Below, in pieces: positions 7,288 to 16,105 of a stretch of DNA of 32,690 bases. Positions within the stretch are counted from its first letter, which is position 1; each line of letters opens with the position of its first letter. The notes beneath the pieces were generated by a model that was not told the DNA's origin, searched no databases, and was given only the letters and a program-made list of their open reading frames with translations. A program made the position numbers and the translations under genes. Source of the DNA: Gemmatimonas sp. UBA7669 (lineage in GTDB: Bacteria; Gemmatimonadota; Gemmatimonadetes; Gemmatimonadales; Gemmatimonadaceae); contig NZ_DLHL01000062.1 of assembly GCF_002483225.1 (NCBI RefSeq), positions 1-32,690 of the forward strand, given 5' to 3'.

Positions 7288-8345
7288 CCGCGCGTCCTGG
7301 GTGGGAGCTGCGCGCAGCGCTCCGCGCGCGTCGGCTCGAGTGCGACCGGGTCCGTTCCTCCGCGGGCGTGGAAGCGTGTGAGCGCGTGCCGTGCCTCCTG
7401 CTGCACGAGCACATTCGTATCGCGGCTTGCCACGCGCAGCGCCGCATCAACCGCGGGCGCGTACGAGGCGGTGCGGGTCCCGAGGGCCTGCACCGCCGCC
7501 AAGCGGACCGCGGGCGCGGGGTCGGTCACGAGTGCGAGGAGGCTCGCCATCGCCGCGTTGCCCACCGCCGCGTCATTCGTGACGCGTCCCAGCGCGCCCG
7601 CCGCGAGGGCCCGAATCACAGGCGAGGAGTCACGCGCGGCCTGTGCGAACGCGGGCACCAGGCGCGGCGCCATCGCCAGCGCGAGCCCAGCGAGCGCGGC
7701 GGCCCGCGGCGCGTGCATCGTGTCGCGCGCCAAGCCCTCGAGCACGGCGTCGATCTCCTGCCGCGCGCCGGGGGCCTGCGTCCGCGCGAGCGTTTCGGTC
7801 AGCGCCTCGGTGAGTGTCGCTGCCACCGTCGCGCGAACCGTCGCGTCTGGATCCCGATGTAGCGGGAGGATCGCGCGCACCAGCGCGCGCCGAGCGGCGG
7901 TGTCCACCGCATTGCTCGCGAGCACCCCTAGCGCACGCACCGCCTGGATGCGCACGGCAGCATGCGACGAATCAGCGAGCATCGCGCCAAGTGCGCCTCC
8001 GGTCGCGGCCTTGACGCGGACGCCCGGTTGGGCAAGCGCCTGCGCGGCCGCGACGCGTACGGCATCGACGGTATCAGACAGCGCGGCGATCAGCGCCGTA
8101 GTTGGCGCCGTGAGCCGTGGGTTCAAGGACAGCACGGCCCCGAGGGCCCGCGCCGCCTGCTCGCGCTCGCGGGCGGGCGCGTCCCGAAGCTGGCCCGCCC
8201 ATTCGGCGCTGGAGCGTCCGCCGTACCCGGGATCGGCTTGACACCCCTGCAGCACCGTCAGCACGAGCCCGAGCACCGGTGCCTGACCCCGCCGCCGCCA
8301 CGAGACACGGGTCCCACCCGGTACGGCGGGCCGCGCGGATTTCAC
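7281..8345 (-). CDS. HEAT-repeat lipoprotein
   Basis: A 354-residue protein with a basic N-terminus, hydrophobic segment and lipobox (LVLTVLQGC, Cys near residue 35), so probably an envelope lipoprotein. From about residue 55 to 335 it is built of HEAT/armadillo-like helical pairs with recurrent patterns such as DSSHAAVRIQAVRALGVLAS, DPAPAVRLAAVQALGT and DSSPVIRALAAGALGRV, about eight to nine repeats. HEAT repeats form protein-protein scaffolds. Its ATG overlaps the stop of the HMA-like gene by four bases (ATGA) and its stop overlaps the small ORF. Embedded in an efflux operon, it may scaffold pump components in the periplasm, but that is inference. Confidence 0.85.
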   Translation of the reverse strand: MKSARPAVPGGTRVSWRRRGQAPVLGLVLTVLQGCQADPGYGGRSSAEWAGQLRDAPAREREQAARALGAVLSLNPRLTAPTTALIAALSDTVDAVRVAAAQALAQPGVRVKAATGGALGAMLADSSHAAVRIQAVRALGVLASNAVDTAARRALVRAILPLHRDPDATVRATVAATLTEALTETLARTQAPGARQEIDAVLEGLARDTMHAPRAAALAGLALAMAPRLVPAFAQAARDSSPVIRALAAGALGRVTNDAAVGNAAMASLLALVTDPAPAVRLAAVQALGTRTASYAPAVDAALRVASRDTNVLVQQEARHALTRFHARGGTDPVALEPTRAERCAQLPPRTRGC

Positions 8346-8677
8346 GGCGTCCTCCCGCCACCATTCACCTCGCCACCGCCCGCGGCAGGGCGGGATGCAG
8401 GTGCGTCTCCGCTCTCGGCACCGAGAGTGTACGCCGTGTGTTTCGGCTGCTTGACGCCGGCCGTCTGCAAGCGCGCGCGAAGCGCTTCGGGCGAGACCAC
8501 GGCGAGATCATAGGTCACCTCCGCCACCGCCTGGGCTGCGGAGACGTGAATGGCGAGCACGCCCGCCATGCCATCCAGCGAGGCGCGAATCGCCGCCTCG
8601 GCGCCCTCGCCGGCAAGCCCGCGCAGCGGAAAATGCAGTTGCGCGGGATACTGCCGCGCGTCGTCGTGCTTATGCAT
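8342..8677 (-). CDS. HMA-like small protein lacking the CxxC metal motif
   Basis: This 111-residue protein starts at an ATG overlapping the end of the CDF gene by eight bases. Residues 10-80 have the beta-alpha-beta pattern of a heavy-metal-associated domain: a first strand (AQLHFPLRGL), a helix (AEAAIRASLDGMAGV), a strand (AIHVSAAQAVAEVTYD) and a second helix (VSPEALRARLQTAGV). The loop where MxCxxC would bind metal reads GLAGEGAEA, with no Cys. The N-terminus MHKHDD and the tail could still contribute ligands. The P-type ATPase in the same operon has similarly Cys-free N-terminal folds, so this protein may dock to it or to the CDF transporter rather than act as a classical chaperone. It is cytoplasmic with no signal peptide. 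Confidence 0.65.
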   Translation of the reverse strand: MHKHDDARQYPAQLHFPLRGLAGEGAEAAIRASLDGMAGVLAIHVSAAQAVAEVTYDLAVVSPEALRARLQTAGVKQPKHTAYTLGAESGDAPASRPAAGGGEVNGGGRTP

Positions 8678-9590
8678 GGGTGATCCACTCGAAGGCGTCG
8701 GGCGCCTCGACTTGCAGGGTGGTGTGGTGCACGTTGCACCGACGCACGCGCGCTTCGACGGCGCGAAGGAGTGCCGATGGATCGGCGCCGGCGGCGCACA
8801 CGACATGCGCGCTCATGGCGTTGCTGCCGCTGGTGAGTGACCAGACGTGCAGGTCGTGCACGCCTTGCACGCCGGGCGTCTCGAGCACCGCCTGGCGCAA
8901 GGCGCCGACGTCGACATCCGTGGGCGTGCCCTCGAGCAGCACACCCACCGCTTCGCGCAGCAGCCGCCACGTGCGCGGCAGGATGAGCAAGCCAATCCCG
9001 GCCGAGACCAACGGATCGGCGTAGTACCACCCGGTCGTCATCATTATGAGGCCCGCGGCGATCACGCCGAGCGACGTCAGCATGTCGGAGAGCACCTCGA
9101 AGTACGCCCCTTTCATGTTGAGACTCTCGGACGCCGCAGGCCGAAGGAGCAGCATGCCGACCAAATTCACGACGAGGCCGATGCCCGCAACGACCAGCAT
9201 GGTCCCGCTCTCGACCGCCGGCGGCTGGCGAAAGCGCTGGTACGCTTCGTACAGGATGTAGAGCGACACCACGATGAGCACCGACGCGTTCGCGAGCGCG
9301 GCCAGAATCTCGGCGCGGTAGTAGCCGTAGCTGCGCGACGGCGTCGGCGCGCGCTGCGCCAAGCGAATCGAATACAGCGCGAGCCCGACACCGGCGACAT
9401 CGGTGAGCATGTGTCCCGCATCGGCGAGCAACGCGAGACTGCCCGTGAGGACACCGCCGATGACCTCTGCGACGAGGTAGGTGCCAGTGAGCAGGAAGAC
9501 GATGCGCAGCCGGCCCGCGTTGCGGCCGGCGGGCGTTGCTGGCCCTGCTCCTGTGGCGTCCACTACCCCCGGAGGCACAGTCGTGCTCAC
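8670..9590 (-). CDS. czcD: CDF-family cation efflux protein, CzcD-like
   Basis: A 306-residue cation diffusion facilitator with six predicted membrane helices and a cytoplasmic C-terminal domain. Helix 2 carries the usual HxxxD pair (LADAGHMLTDV). The helix 5 counterpart reads FEVLSD, so Glu replaces the more usual His, as in a subset of this family. The C-terminal domain contains GVQGVHDLHVWSL, typical of CzcD/ZitB, and ends with a His pair in NVHHTTLQVE. It should exchange Zn, Cd or Co for protons across the inner membrane, feeding metal to the periplasm for the CzcCBA pump. Its start overlaps the PII-like gene stop by four bases and its end overlaps the HMA-like gene. Confidence 0.92.
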   Translation of the reverse strand: MSTTVPPGVVDATGAGPATPAGRNAGRLRIVFLLTGTYLVAEVIGGVLTGSLALLADAGHMLTDVAGVGLALYSIRLAQRAPTPSRSYGYYRAEILAALANASVLIVVSLYILYEAYQRFRQPPAVESGTMLVVAGIGLVVNLVGMLLLRPAASESLNMKGAYFEVLSDMLTSLGVIAAGLIMMTTGWYYADPLVSAGIGLLILPRTWRLLREAVGVLLEGTPTDVDVGALRQAVLETPGVQGVHDLHVWSLTSGSNAMSAHVVCAAGADPSALLRAVEARVRRCNVHHTTLQVEAPDAFEWITHA

Positions 9591-9928
9591 AGGGCCTCGT
9601 CTCCGGCCGCCTCAGCGCCAGTCGCGATCTTGACGCCACGCGAGACGGGCAAGACGAAGATCTTGCCGTCGCCGCGCTGGCCGGTGCGCGCCGAGGTCCG
9701 GATCGCCTCGATCACGGCCGTGACGAGACTGTTGCGCACGACGACTTCGACGCGGGTCTTCTCGGCGGTCCCGTAGATCACCTCTGGGACCGGAGTGTCG
9801 TTCCGGCGGGCGCTGCCGAAGCCGCGCACTTCCGTGAAGGTGGCGCCCGTCACGCCCTCCACCTGATGGAGGGCGTGCACCACATCCTTCGCCATGAAGG
9901 ACTGCACGTACGCGATGATCATCTGCAT
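9587..9928 (-). CDS. PII-like signalling protein in a metal-efflux operon
   Basis: A 113-residue PII-superfamily protein, normally a trimer that reads nucleotide levels and binds partner proteins. It has the ferredoxin-like start MQMIIAYVQSF, a T-loop region at about residues 37-55 (SARRNDTPVPEVIYG) and the ATP-site motif GDGKIFVLPV with following basic residues (about 85-103). The T-loop lacks the tyrosine environment of classical GlnB. A PII group encoded next to CzcA/CusA pumps, called PII-NG, is known from comparative genomics, and this gene fits it. It starts in the czcA stop (TGATG, one-base overlap) and overlaps czcD by four bases. It may tune pump or CDF activity to nucleotide state; the partner is unknown. 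Confidence 0.9.
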   Translation of the reverse strand: MQMIIAYVQSFMAKDVVHALHQVEGVTGATFTEVRGFGSARRNDTPVPEVIYGTAEKTRVEVVVRNSLVTAVIEAIRTSARTGQRGDGKIFVLPVSRGVKIATGAEAAGDEAL

Positions 9929-12900
9929 CAGGCACCCCCAAGCAACGGCGTGTGCGACGGATGGTGGCCGTCCGCGACGGGTGCGGACGCGCGGTCGTCC
10001 TCGGCCGCTTCCCGCGCGGCCTGCTTTCGCTCGAACAGCAGGTACAACAGCGGCAAGACGAGCAGCGTGAGCAGCGTGCTGGTCACGAGGCCACCGATGA
10101 CGACCGTCGCCAAGGGCTGCTGCACCTCGGCGCCCGCGCCGGTCGAGATAGCCATCGGGATGAACCCGAGGCTCGCGACGAGCGCCGTCATCAACACGGG
10201 CCGGAGCCGCGTGACGCCGCCCTCGCGGATTGCCCGCTCGAGTGGATGGCCGTGCTGCCGGAGCTCGTTGATGTAGGAGACCATGACGACTCCGTTCAGC
10301 ACGGCCACGCCGAACAACGCGATGAACCCCACGCCCGCTGAGATGCTGAACGGCATGCCGCGCAGCAGCAGGGCGATCACACCGCCCACCGTGGCCAGCG
10401 GAATGCCCGTGAACACGAGCGCGGCTTGCCGCAGCGAGTTGAAGGTCGCGAACAGCAGGAGGAAGATCAGCAGGAGCGACAGCGGCACGACCAGCATCAG
10501 GCGCTTGGACGCGCGCTCCAGGTTCTCGAACTGTCCGCCGAACTCCGGCCGGTAGCCGATGGGCAGTGTGATGGTGCCGTTCTCGAACAGCGTGCGGACC
10601 TCGGCGACGAATCCCCCGATGTCCCGGCCGCGCACATTGCCCTCGATGATCACCAGCCGCGAGCCGTTCTCGTGACTCAGCTCGGCCGGGCCGTCCACTT
10701 CGGCGACACGGGCCAGCGTGCCCAGGGGCACGCGCTGCCCGTCCGGCGCGCTCACCAGGATGGCGCTGATCGATTGCGGATCGCGCCGCACGCTTTCCGG
10801 GAACCGGACTGTGAGCGCGAACCGGCGCTGCCCTTCCAAGACGCGTGAGACCTGTGCGCCGCCGATGGCTTCGACGACCTGCATCACGTCCGACGCGTTG
10901 ATGCCATAGCGGGCCAGCTGCTCTGGCAGCACCGTCACTTCGAGCTGCGGCAGGCCTTCGAGCTGCTGCGCCTTGAAGCCCGTGGCGCCCTCGATCTTGG
11001 AGACCGCGGCCACGACTTGGTTCGCGGCGTCACTCAGTTTGGCCAGGTCGTCGCCGTAGATCTTGATGGCGAGGTCGGAGCGCACGCCGGCGATGAGCTC
11101 ATTGACGCGCAGCTCGATGGGCTGGCTGAAGCTGTAGACCAAGCCCGGGATCTTGTTCAGCGCGGTCGACATCGCGGTCTCGAGTTCGGCCTTCGACTCC
11201 GCGCGCGTCCATCCGTCCTGCGGCTTGAGCAGCACGAAGATGTCGCTGATGTTGACGCCCATCGGGTCGGTCGCAATCTCCGGGCGGCCCGTTTTGGCGA
11301 CGACATCGGCCACCTCATCGGGGAACTCCGTGAGCAGCACCTTCTCGAGCTGCGTCGTTTGCCGCACCGACTCCTCGAGCGAGATGCTGGGCAGTCGGAG
11401 CACCTGCAGCGCGAAGGAGCCTTCGTCGAGACGCGGGATGAACTCGGAGCCGAGGAACGGGACCGCCGTCACGGCGGCCGCTACGGCGATGGCCGAGCCG
11501 ATCAACACCTTGCGGGTGTTGGCGAGCGTCCACTCCAACGCGGGCACGTAGCGCGCCTTGGCCTTGCGCACGAGCCACACGTCCTTCTCTTCGATCTTCC
11601 CGCGCAGGAAGAGCGAGATGAGCACGGGCGTGAGGAGGAAGGTCAGGAGGAGCGAGCCGACCAGCGCGAAGACGACCGTGAGCGCCATCGGCTTGAACAT
11701 CTTGCCTTCGACGCCTTCGAGCGTGAGGATCGGCAAGTAGACGACGATGATGATGCCGACCCCGAACAGAATCGGGCGGCCCACCTCGGCGCAGGCGTCG
11801 AGCACGGTCTGATAGAACCCTTCGCCGGGCTTGCGATGGCCCAGGCGGCGCATGCTGTTCTCGACCATCACCACCGAGCCGTCGACGACGAGCCCGAAGT
11901 CGATGGCGCCGAGGCTCATCAGGCTGCCCGCGATCCCGGCCTTCACCATGAGACTCACGGCGAACAGCATCGAGAGCGGAATCGCGAGCGCGACGATCAG
12001 CGCTGCGCGGAAGTTGCCGAGGAGGACGAACAGCACGACGACGACCAGCACGGCGCCTTCGACGAGGTTCTTCTCCACCGTCGCGATGGTGCGGTCGACG
12101 AGTTCCGTGCGGTCGTAGAACGCGCGCATCGTGACGCCCGCCGGCAGACTGCGGGCCGCGGTCGCAAAGCGTTCCTTCACGGCGTCGACGACCGTGCGCG
12201 CGTTGGAGCCCATGCGCATCATGACGATACCGGTGACGACCTCGCCGCGTCCGTCCTTCGTGACCGCGCCCTGCCGCAGCGTCGAGCCGATGACCACGTC
12301 CGCGATGTCGGTGACGCGCACCGGGGTGCCCTCGCGGCTCGTGATCACGATGTTGCGGATCTGATCGAGGTCTTGCACCTGCCCGACACCGCGAATGACC
12401 AGTTGCTCGGCGCCCTGGGTGATGTAGCCGCCGCCCGCGTTCTGGTTGTTTGCCGCGATGGCATCGAACACCTGCGGCAACGTGAGGTTGTACTGGATCA
12501 GGGCCTCGGGGCGCACCAGCACCTGGTACTGCTTCTCGAAGCCGCCGAACGCGTTGACCTCCGCCACGCCCGGCACGCCGCGCAGCTGCGGCGCGACGAC
12601 CCAGTCCTGCAACGTGCGGAGCTCGGTCGGATCGAGACCCGTCGTGTCCTTGGCGTCGATGGTGTACTGGAAGACTTCACCCAGGCCCGTGGAGATCGGA
12701 CCCATCTCGGGCGTGCCCAAGCCCTCCGGAATTTCCTCGCGGGCCTGCTGCAGCCGCTCCTGCACTTGCTGGCGCGCGAAGTAGAGGTCCGTCCCTTCGC
12801 GAAACACCACCGTGACTTGCGAGAGCCCGAACTTCGAGATGGAGCGCATCTCTTCGAGCTCAGGGAGGCCAAACATCGCGAGCTCGAGCGGGAGGGTGAT

Positions 12901-13089
12901 CTGTCGCTCGACCTCGAGGGGCGAGAGCGCGGCCGCGTTAGTATTGACCTGCACCTGCACGTTCGTCACATCGGGGACGGCGTCGATGGGGAGCCGCATG
13001 GCGGACCACACGCCGACGCCGATCAAGAGCGCTGTCGCCGCGAGGACGAGCAGGCGCTGTTTGAGCACGAAACCAATGAGGGGTCGCAT
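9928..13089 (-). CDS. czcA: Heavy-metal efflux RND transporter CzcA
   Basis: A 1053-residue HME-family RND proton antiporter in the inner membrane with twelve predicted helices and two large periplasmic loops. The N-terminus (VLKQRLLVLAATALLIGVGV, then RLPIDAVPDVTN) is typical. The helix 4 proton-relay motif AIDFGLVVDGSVVMVEN has the Asp-Asp-Glu set of CzcA-type pumps near residues 395-410, consistent with divalent metals (Co, Zn, Cd) rather than Cu/Ag. The C-terminus ends in a short charged tail with a HHPSH patch. It follows czcB by five bases and shares one base with the PII gene. With CzcB and CzcC it should span the envelope and expel periplasmic metal. Confidence 0.95.
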   Translation of the reverse strand: MRPLIGFVLKQRLLVLAATALLIGVGVWSAMRLPIDAVPDVTNVQVQVNTNAAALSPLEVERQITLPLELAMFGLPELEEMRSISKFGLSQVTVVFREGTDLYFARQQVQERLQQAREEIPEGLGTPEMGPISTGLGEVFQYTIDAKDTTGLDPTELRTLQDWVVAPQLRGVPGVAEVNAFGGFEKQYQVLVRPEALIQYNLTLPQVFDAIAANNQNAGGGYITQGAEQLVIRGVGQVQDLDQIRNIVITSREGTPVRVTDIADVVIGSTLRQGAVTKDGRGEVVTGIVMMRMGSNARTVVDAVKERFATAARSLPAGVTMRAFYDRTELVDRTIATVEKNLVEGAVLVVVVLFVLLGNFRAALIVALAIPLSMLFAVSLMVKAGIAGSLMSLGAIDFGLVVDGSVVMVENSMRRLGHRKPGEGFYQTVLDACAEVGRPILFGVGIIIVVYLPILTLEGVEGKMFKPMALTVVFALVGSLLLTFLLTPVLISLFLRGKIEEKDVWLVRKAKARYVPALEWTLANTRKVLIGSAIAVAAAVTAVPFLGSEFIPRLDEGSFALQVLRLPSISLEESVRQTTQLEKVLLTEFPDEVADVVAKTGRPEIATDPMGVNISDIFVLLKPQDGWTRAESKAELETAMSTALNKIPGLVYSFSQPIELRVNELIAGVRSDLAIKIYGDDLAKLSDAANQVVAAVSKIEGATGFKAQQLEGLPQLEVTVLPEQLARYGINASDVMQVVEAIGGAQVSRVLEGQRRFALTVRFPESVRRDPQSISAILVSAPDGQRVPLGTLARVAEVDGPAELSHENGSRLVIIEGNVRGRDIGGFVAEVRTLFENGTITLPIGYRPEFGGQFENLERASKRLMLVVPLSLLLIFLLLFATFNSLRQAALVFTGIPLATVGGVIALLLRGMPFSISAGVGFIALFGVAVLNGVVMVSYINELRQHGHPLERAIREGGVTRLRPVLMTALVASLGFIPMAISTGAGAEVQQPLATVVIGGLVTSTLLTLLVLPLLYLLFERKQAAREAAEDDRASAPVADGHHPSHTPLLGGA

Positions 13090-13094
13090 ACCGG

Positions 13095-14363
13095 TCAGTG
13101 CCCGCCTTCGCCGATCTCGCTCTTGGCGAGTTCGGAACGCAGCGCGAACGCACCGGCAACGACGACGCGCGCACCGGCCGTGAGCCCCGAGAGAATCGTC
13201 ACGCGGTTGTTGCCCACCGGCTCCCCGACCTGCACCGCGACCGTGCGAAACTCGCCGGGCTTGGTGCCCGGCACGAAGACGACAGACTTGCCCTCGACTT
13301 CCTGCACGGCGTCCTTCGAGACCACGACCACCGGCGCGCCGCCCTCCCCCACCTGGATGCTCGCGCTCGCGAACATGCCGGGCTTGAGCGCGCGGTCCCC
13401 GTTCGGGATCTCGACGCGCGCGGGCACGGTGCGGCTCTCCGGGTCGAGCGCGGCCCCGAGGTACACGATGCGGCCCGGGAACGTGCGCCCTGGATACGCG
13501 GTCACACTGACGCCGACCGACTGTCCCACGCGGACCCGAGCGAGGTCGCGCTCAAACACATTGAGCTCGATCCACACGCGCGAGAGGTCCGCCACCGTGA
13601 AGAGCGTGTCGGCGGGGCTGGCCATCTCGCCGATGCTCGCGTTGCGCGCGACGACGATGCCGGCGAACGGCGCCGTCAGCCCGAACTGCCCGCCACTGCC
13701 ATGGCCCGCGCCGAGCGCGGCCAACTGCGCCTCCGCACTGCGGAGGGCTGCTTCCGTGCGCCGGAGCTCGGCTTCGGCATCGAGCAGTTCCTTGCGGCTC
13801 GAGATGCCTTGCGCCGCGAGGCGCTGCTCGCGGGCGAAGTTTTCCCGCGCGATGCCGCGCAGTTCCTCTGCCTCGCGCTCCTGCGCGCGGATCTGTCCCA
13901 CCGTCGGGCTTTCCAGCAACGCCAGCGTCTGGCCGGCGCCGACCCGGGCGCCCAAGGGCACGCGGAGCGATACCACGCGCCCTTCGGTGCGCGCGCCGAT
14001 ATGGCTCACGCGGTTGGCGTCGTACGTGATGGTGCCGGTGACGGCGAGTCCGCTCGTGGTGATGGTGCTCGCGGTGTCGAGCCGGATGCCCGCCAGCCGG
14101 ACGCCCGCGGTGTCGAGGACCACGACCTCGGAGGCCCCATGCTCGCCCTTCGCGGCGGTGCCGGACCCTGCGGCCGCCGTTGCCGCTGCGCTCTCGGCGT
14201 CAGCGGTAAACGCCGCGTCCTTGCCGCAGCCGGCGAGCGCGAGGATGAACGCGAGCGGGAGGCACTGCGTGAGGCGCGCGATAGCGGACGGGAGGACGCG
14301 TCGGCTCGGTAGGGCGTGGCGGTCGGTCAGGCGCCACCGGTGGGGCATGTGTGAGGGAATCAT
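13095..14363 (-). CDS. czcB: RND periplasmic adaptor CzcB, lipoprotein form
   Basis: A 422-residue membrane-fusion protein. A basic n-region precedes a hydrophobic segment and lipobox (LAFILALAGC, Cys near residue 46), then an Ala/Glu-rich linker. The lipoyl-like half-motifs appear as GRVVSLRVPLGARVGAGQTL and, after the alpha-helical hairpin (residues about 155-215), GLTAPFAGIVVARNASIGE. The beta-barrel and membrane-proximal domains follow. It should link CzcA to CzcC in the periplasm. Its ATG overlaps the czcC stop by four bases (ATGA). No long His-rich N-terminal metal-binding extension is seen, unlike some CzcB proteins. An alternative start a few codons downstream (MPHRW) is possible. Confidence 0.93.
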   Translation of the reverse strand: MIPSHMPHRWRLTDRHALPSRRVLPSAIARLTQCLPLAFILALAGCGKDAAFTADAESAAATAAAGSGTAAKGEHGASEVVVLDTAGVRLAGIRLDTASTITTSGLAVTGTITYDANRVSHIGARTEGRVVSLRVPLGARVGAGQTLALLESPTVGQIRAQEREAEELRGIARENFAREQRLAAQGISSRKELLDAEAELRRTEAALRSAEAQLAALGAGHGSGGQFGLTAPFAGIVVARNASIGEMASPADTLFTVADLSRVWIELNVFERDLARVRVGQSVGVSVTAYPGRTFPGRIVYLGAALDPESRTVPARVEIPNGDRALKPGMFASASIQVGEGGAPVVVVSKDAVQEVEGKSVVFVPGTKPGEFRTVAVQVGEPVGNNRVTILSGLTAGARVVVAGAFALRSELAKSEIGEGGH

Positions 14364-15844
14364 CGGGCAGGGTTGGCAGGGGAAGCGCCGTCATCCGTCG
14401 GCGGCGTGAGCGCGCCGGAGGCAGCGTCAAGGAGGGTCAGGGCTTCCTGGCGAGCGAACCACGCTTGCCAGTAGCCGAGTTCAGCGTCGAGGAGCTGATT
14501 GCGGAGCAACAACAGCGTTGGGAGCGCGATCTTGCCCGCGCGGAACGCGGCTTCGAGCAGGGCGCTGTTTGCGCGGGCCGGCTGCCGAACGGACGTCTCG
14601 AACACGGCGACTTCCGCGTTCGCGGCCGTCAGCGCGCGCACCGTGGTCGCGATGTCGGTGCGGACCTGCAGCCGGGCCGCGTCACGCAGGAAGAGCGCCT
14701 GGCGCGCTGCGGCGCGGCGTTGCGTGACGAGACCTTGCGAGCGATTAAAGAGCGGCAGACTGAGGCCGACGGCCGGGCCGATCCGCGTGCGATTCTCACC
14801 CGGGTTTCGCTCGGCCAACACACCGAAGCGTAGGTTCGGTAACGCCTCCCGACGCGACAAGGAGACTAGCGCTTCGGTCTCGCGAAGCGCCGTGACGGTC
14901 GCGGCTAGATCGGGACGCCGCGCGAGCGCCAATGCCGTGAGTGAATCGATGTCGGGCGCCGGCAGCGGGACCGGGGCAACCACCGGCGCGACGGAGCGTG
15001 TGGAGTCGGGCGGGGCGGATACGGCCGCCGTCGGGTCCTCGAGACGCAGCGACACTCCGGGGCCGATCCCAATGAGCCGCGCCAAGTCCAGCGACGCGGT
15101 GGTTGCATCGCGCTGGGCGGAGAGCACCCGCGCCTGGGCTCGGCCGAACTCAATTTCGGCGAGGTTGGCTTCCAGGATGCTTATCTCTCCCTCGCGAAGC
15201 TGGGTGCGAACCGCACCCAGTAAGCGCTCCGTGAGCTCCAAGACCTCGCGCGTTACCTGCAGTCGACGCTGCGCGGATAAGGCGCGGTAGAAGGCGATGC
15301 TGGCATCCGCGAGCGTCAGCCGCGTGGCGTTCGCCACGGTGGCCGTGGCGCGAGTGAGGCCGAACTGTGCCGCGTCGATCCGCAAGCCTCGCTGTCCGGC
15401 GACCTCGAGCTCCTGCATCACCATGAATTCGGACGCGTTGCGGCTTCCGCCGAACCCCGGCCCGGGCGCGACCGCGGAAAAGTCGGGATTGAAGCGGAGG
15501 AGCCGCGCCTGCTGGAGTCCGCCGCGCGCGATAGCCGTGTCCTGGCGGGATGCGAGCAGCGTTGGGTTCTGGGCGAGCGCCAAACGTCGCGCCGCGTTCA
15601 CCGTAAGCGCGAGCGAATCGCCAGCCCCCGGAGAGACGGGGGAGACTTGCGAGGCGAGCGGTGAAGCGGCGGCCAACAGCGCCAACGCGCCAACGACACC
15701 GAGCCGTCGCGAGAAACGCCCTGTTCGGGAGGCCGCCGGGACCTGGTCGGGACGCAAGACGGAGAGCAGTGGCCGCGAAGCTCGCGGCGGACCACCTGTC
15801 GCCCACGCGCAGGCGCGGACCGGTGGCCAAGAGAACACACGCAC
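14360..15844 (-). CDS. czcC: Outer-membrane efflux channel CzcC (TolC family), start uncertain
   Basis: An outer-membrane factor forming the exit duct of the RND pump. After a signal peptide (FSRRLGVVGALALLAAASPL, AxA-like site before SQVSP), the two repeated OEP domains begin with LTVNAARRLALAQNPTLLA and continue with long helical hairpins such as GLQQARLLRFNPDFS and VMQELEVAGQRG, then RRPDLAA and GLSLPLFNRSQG in the second half. The start is uncertain. The frame is open to an ATG at 16066, but the upstream residues look non-coding. I place the start at a GTG (15844) with a GAGG site nine bases before; TTG at 15757 is an alternative that gives a shorter n-region. It overlaps czcB by four bases. 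Confidence 0.88.
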   Translation of the reverse strand: MRVFSWPPVRACAWATGGPPRASRPLLSVLRPDQVPAASRTGRFSRRLGVVGALALLAAASPLASQVSPVSPGAGDSLALTVNAARRLALAQNPTLLASRQDTAIARGGLQQARLLRFNPDFSAVAPGPGFGGSRNASEFMVMQELEVAGQRGLRIDAAQFGLTRATATVANATRLTLADASIAFYRALSAQRRLQVTREVLELTERLLGAVRTQLREGEISILEANLAEIEFGRAQARVLSAQRDATTASLDLARLIGIGPGVSLRLEDPTAAVSAPPDSTRSVAPVVAPVPLPAPDIDSLTALALARRPDLAATVTALRETEALVSLSRREALPNLRFGVLAERNPGENRTRIGPAVGLSLPLFNRSQGLVTQRRAAARQALFLRDAARLQVRTDIATTVRALTAANAEVAVFETSVRQPARANSALLEAAFRAGKIALPTLLLLRNQLLDAELGYWQAWFARQEALTLLDAASGALTPPTDDGASPANPAR

Positions 15845-16065
15845 AGAGGAACGCCTCGGGTAGTCGACCCCGGCGCGCGTGCGTCTCCCGCGCGCCGCCG
15901 CGCGGTCCCTTGAAGGGGTGGCCAGAGCGGCTGACGTCGAGCAGAGGCACTCACGCAAGCGCGTCACGAGAGCGTGGCGCGCGGATCGCGAGATCGAGAT
16001 GTGGGGCGCCGAGGGAGGTTCCGCTCGGCGAGCACGACCACAGGCCGTTGCGCGTGCGCGACTCA

Positions 16066-16082
16066 CGAGCCGAAGCGGCTCG
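16066..16082 (-). other. GC-rich hairpin between leader gene and czcC
   Basis: A perfect 7-base inverted repeat (CGAGCCG and CGGCTCG) with a 3-base loop lies about 25 bases past the end of the His-rich leader gene. No T-run follows on the minus strand, so it is not a canonical intrinsic terminator. It could stabilise or attenuate the transcript between the leader gene and czcC. About 260 bases between the two genes are otherwise without a clear coding signal. Confidence 0.45.
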
Positions 16083-16105
16083 GTTGCGGCACCGCCGGCC
16101 GAACC

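Noticed and set aside
7139..7450. N-terminal extension of the P-type ATPase to 7450
   Set aside because: The ATG at 7138 has a ribosome site, and the extension overlaps the HEAT gene and a better supported small ORF in another frame.
11017..14409. Very long plus-strand open frame (over 1100 codons) opposite czcA and czcB
   Set aside because: It is antisense to two well-supported genes, is rich in His, Arg and Asp without domain motifs, and is explained by codon bias in GC-rich DNA.
15845..16105. Extra N-terminal domain of CzcC reaching to 16066
   Set aside because: Composition is Arg/Pro/Ser-rich without structure, it precedes a normal signal peptide, and a hairpin lies at its start.
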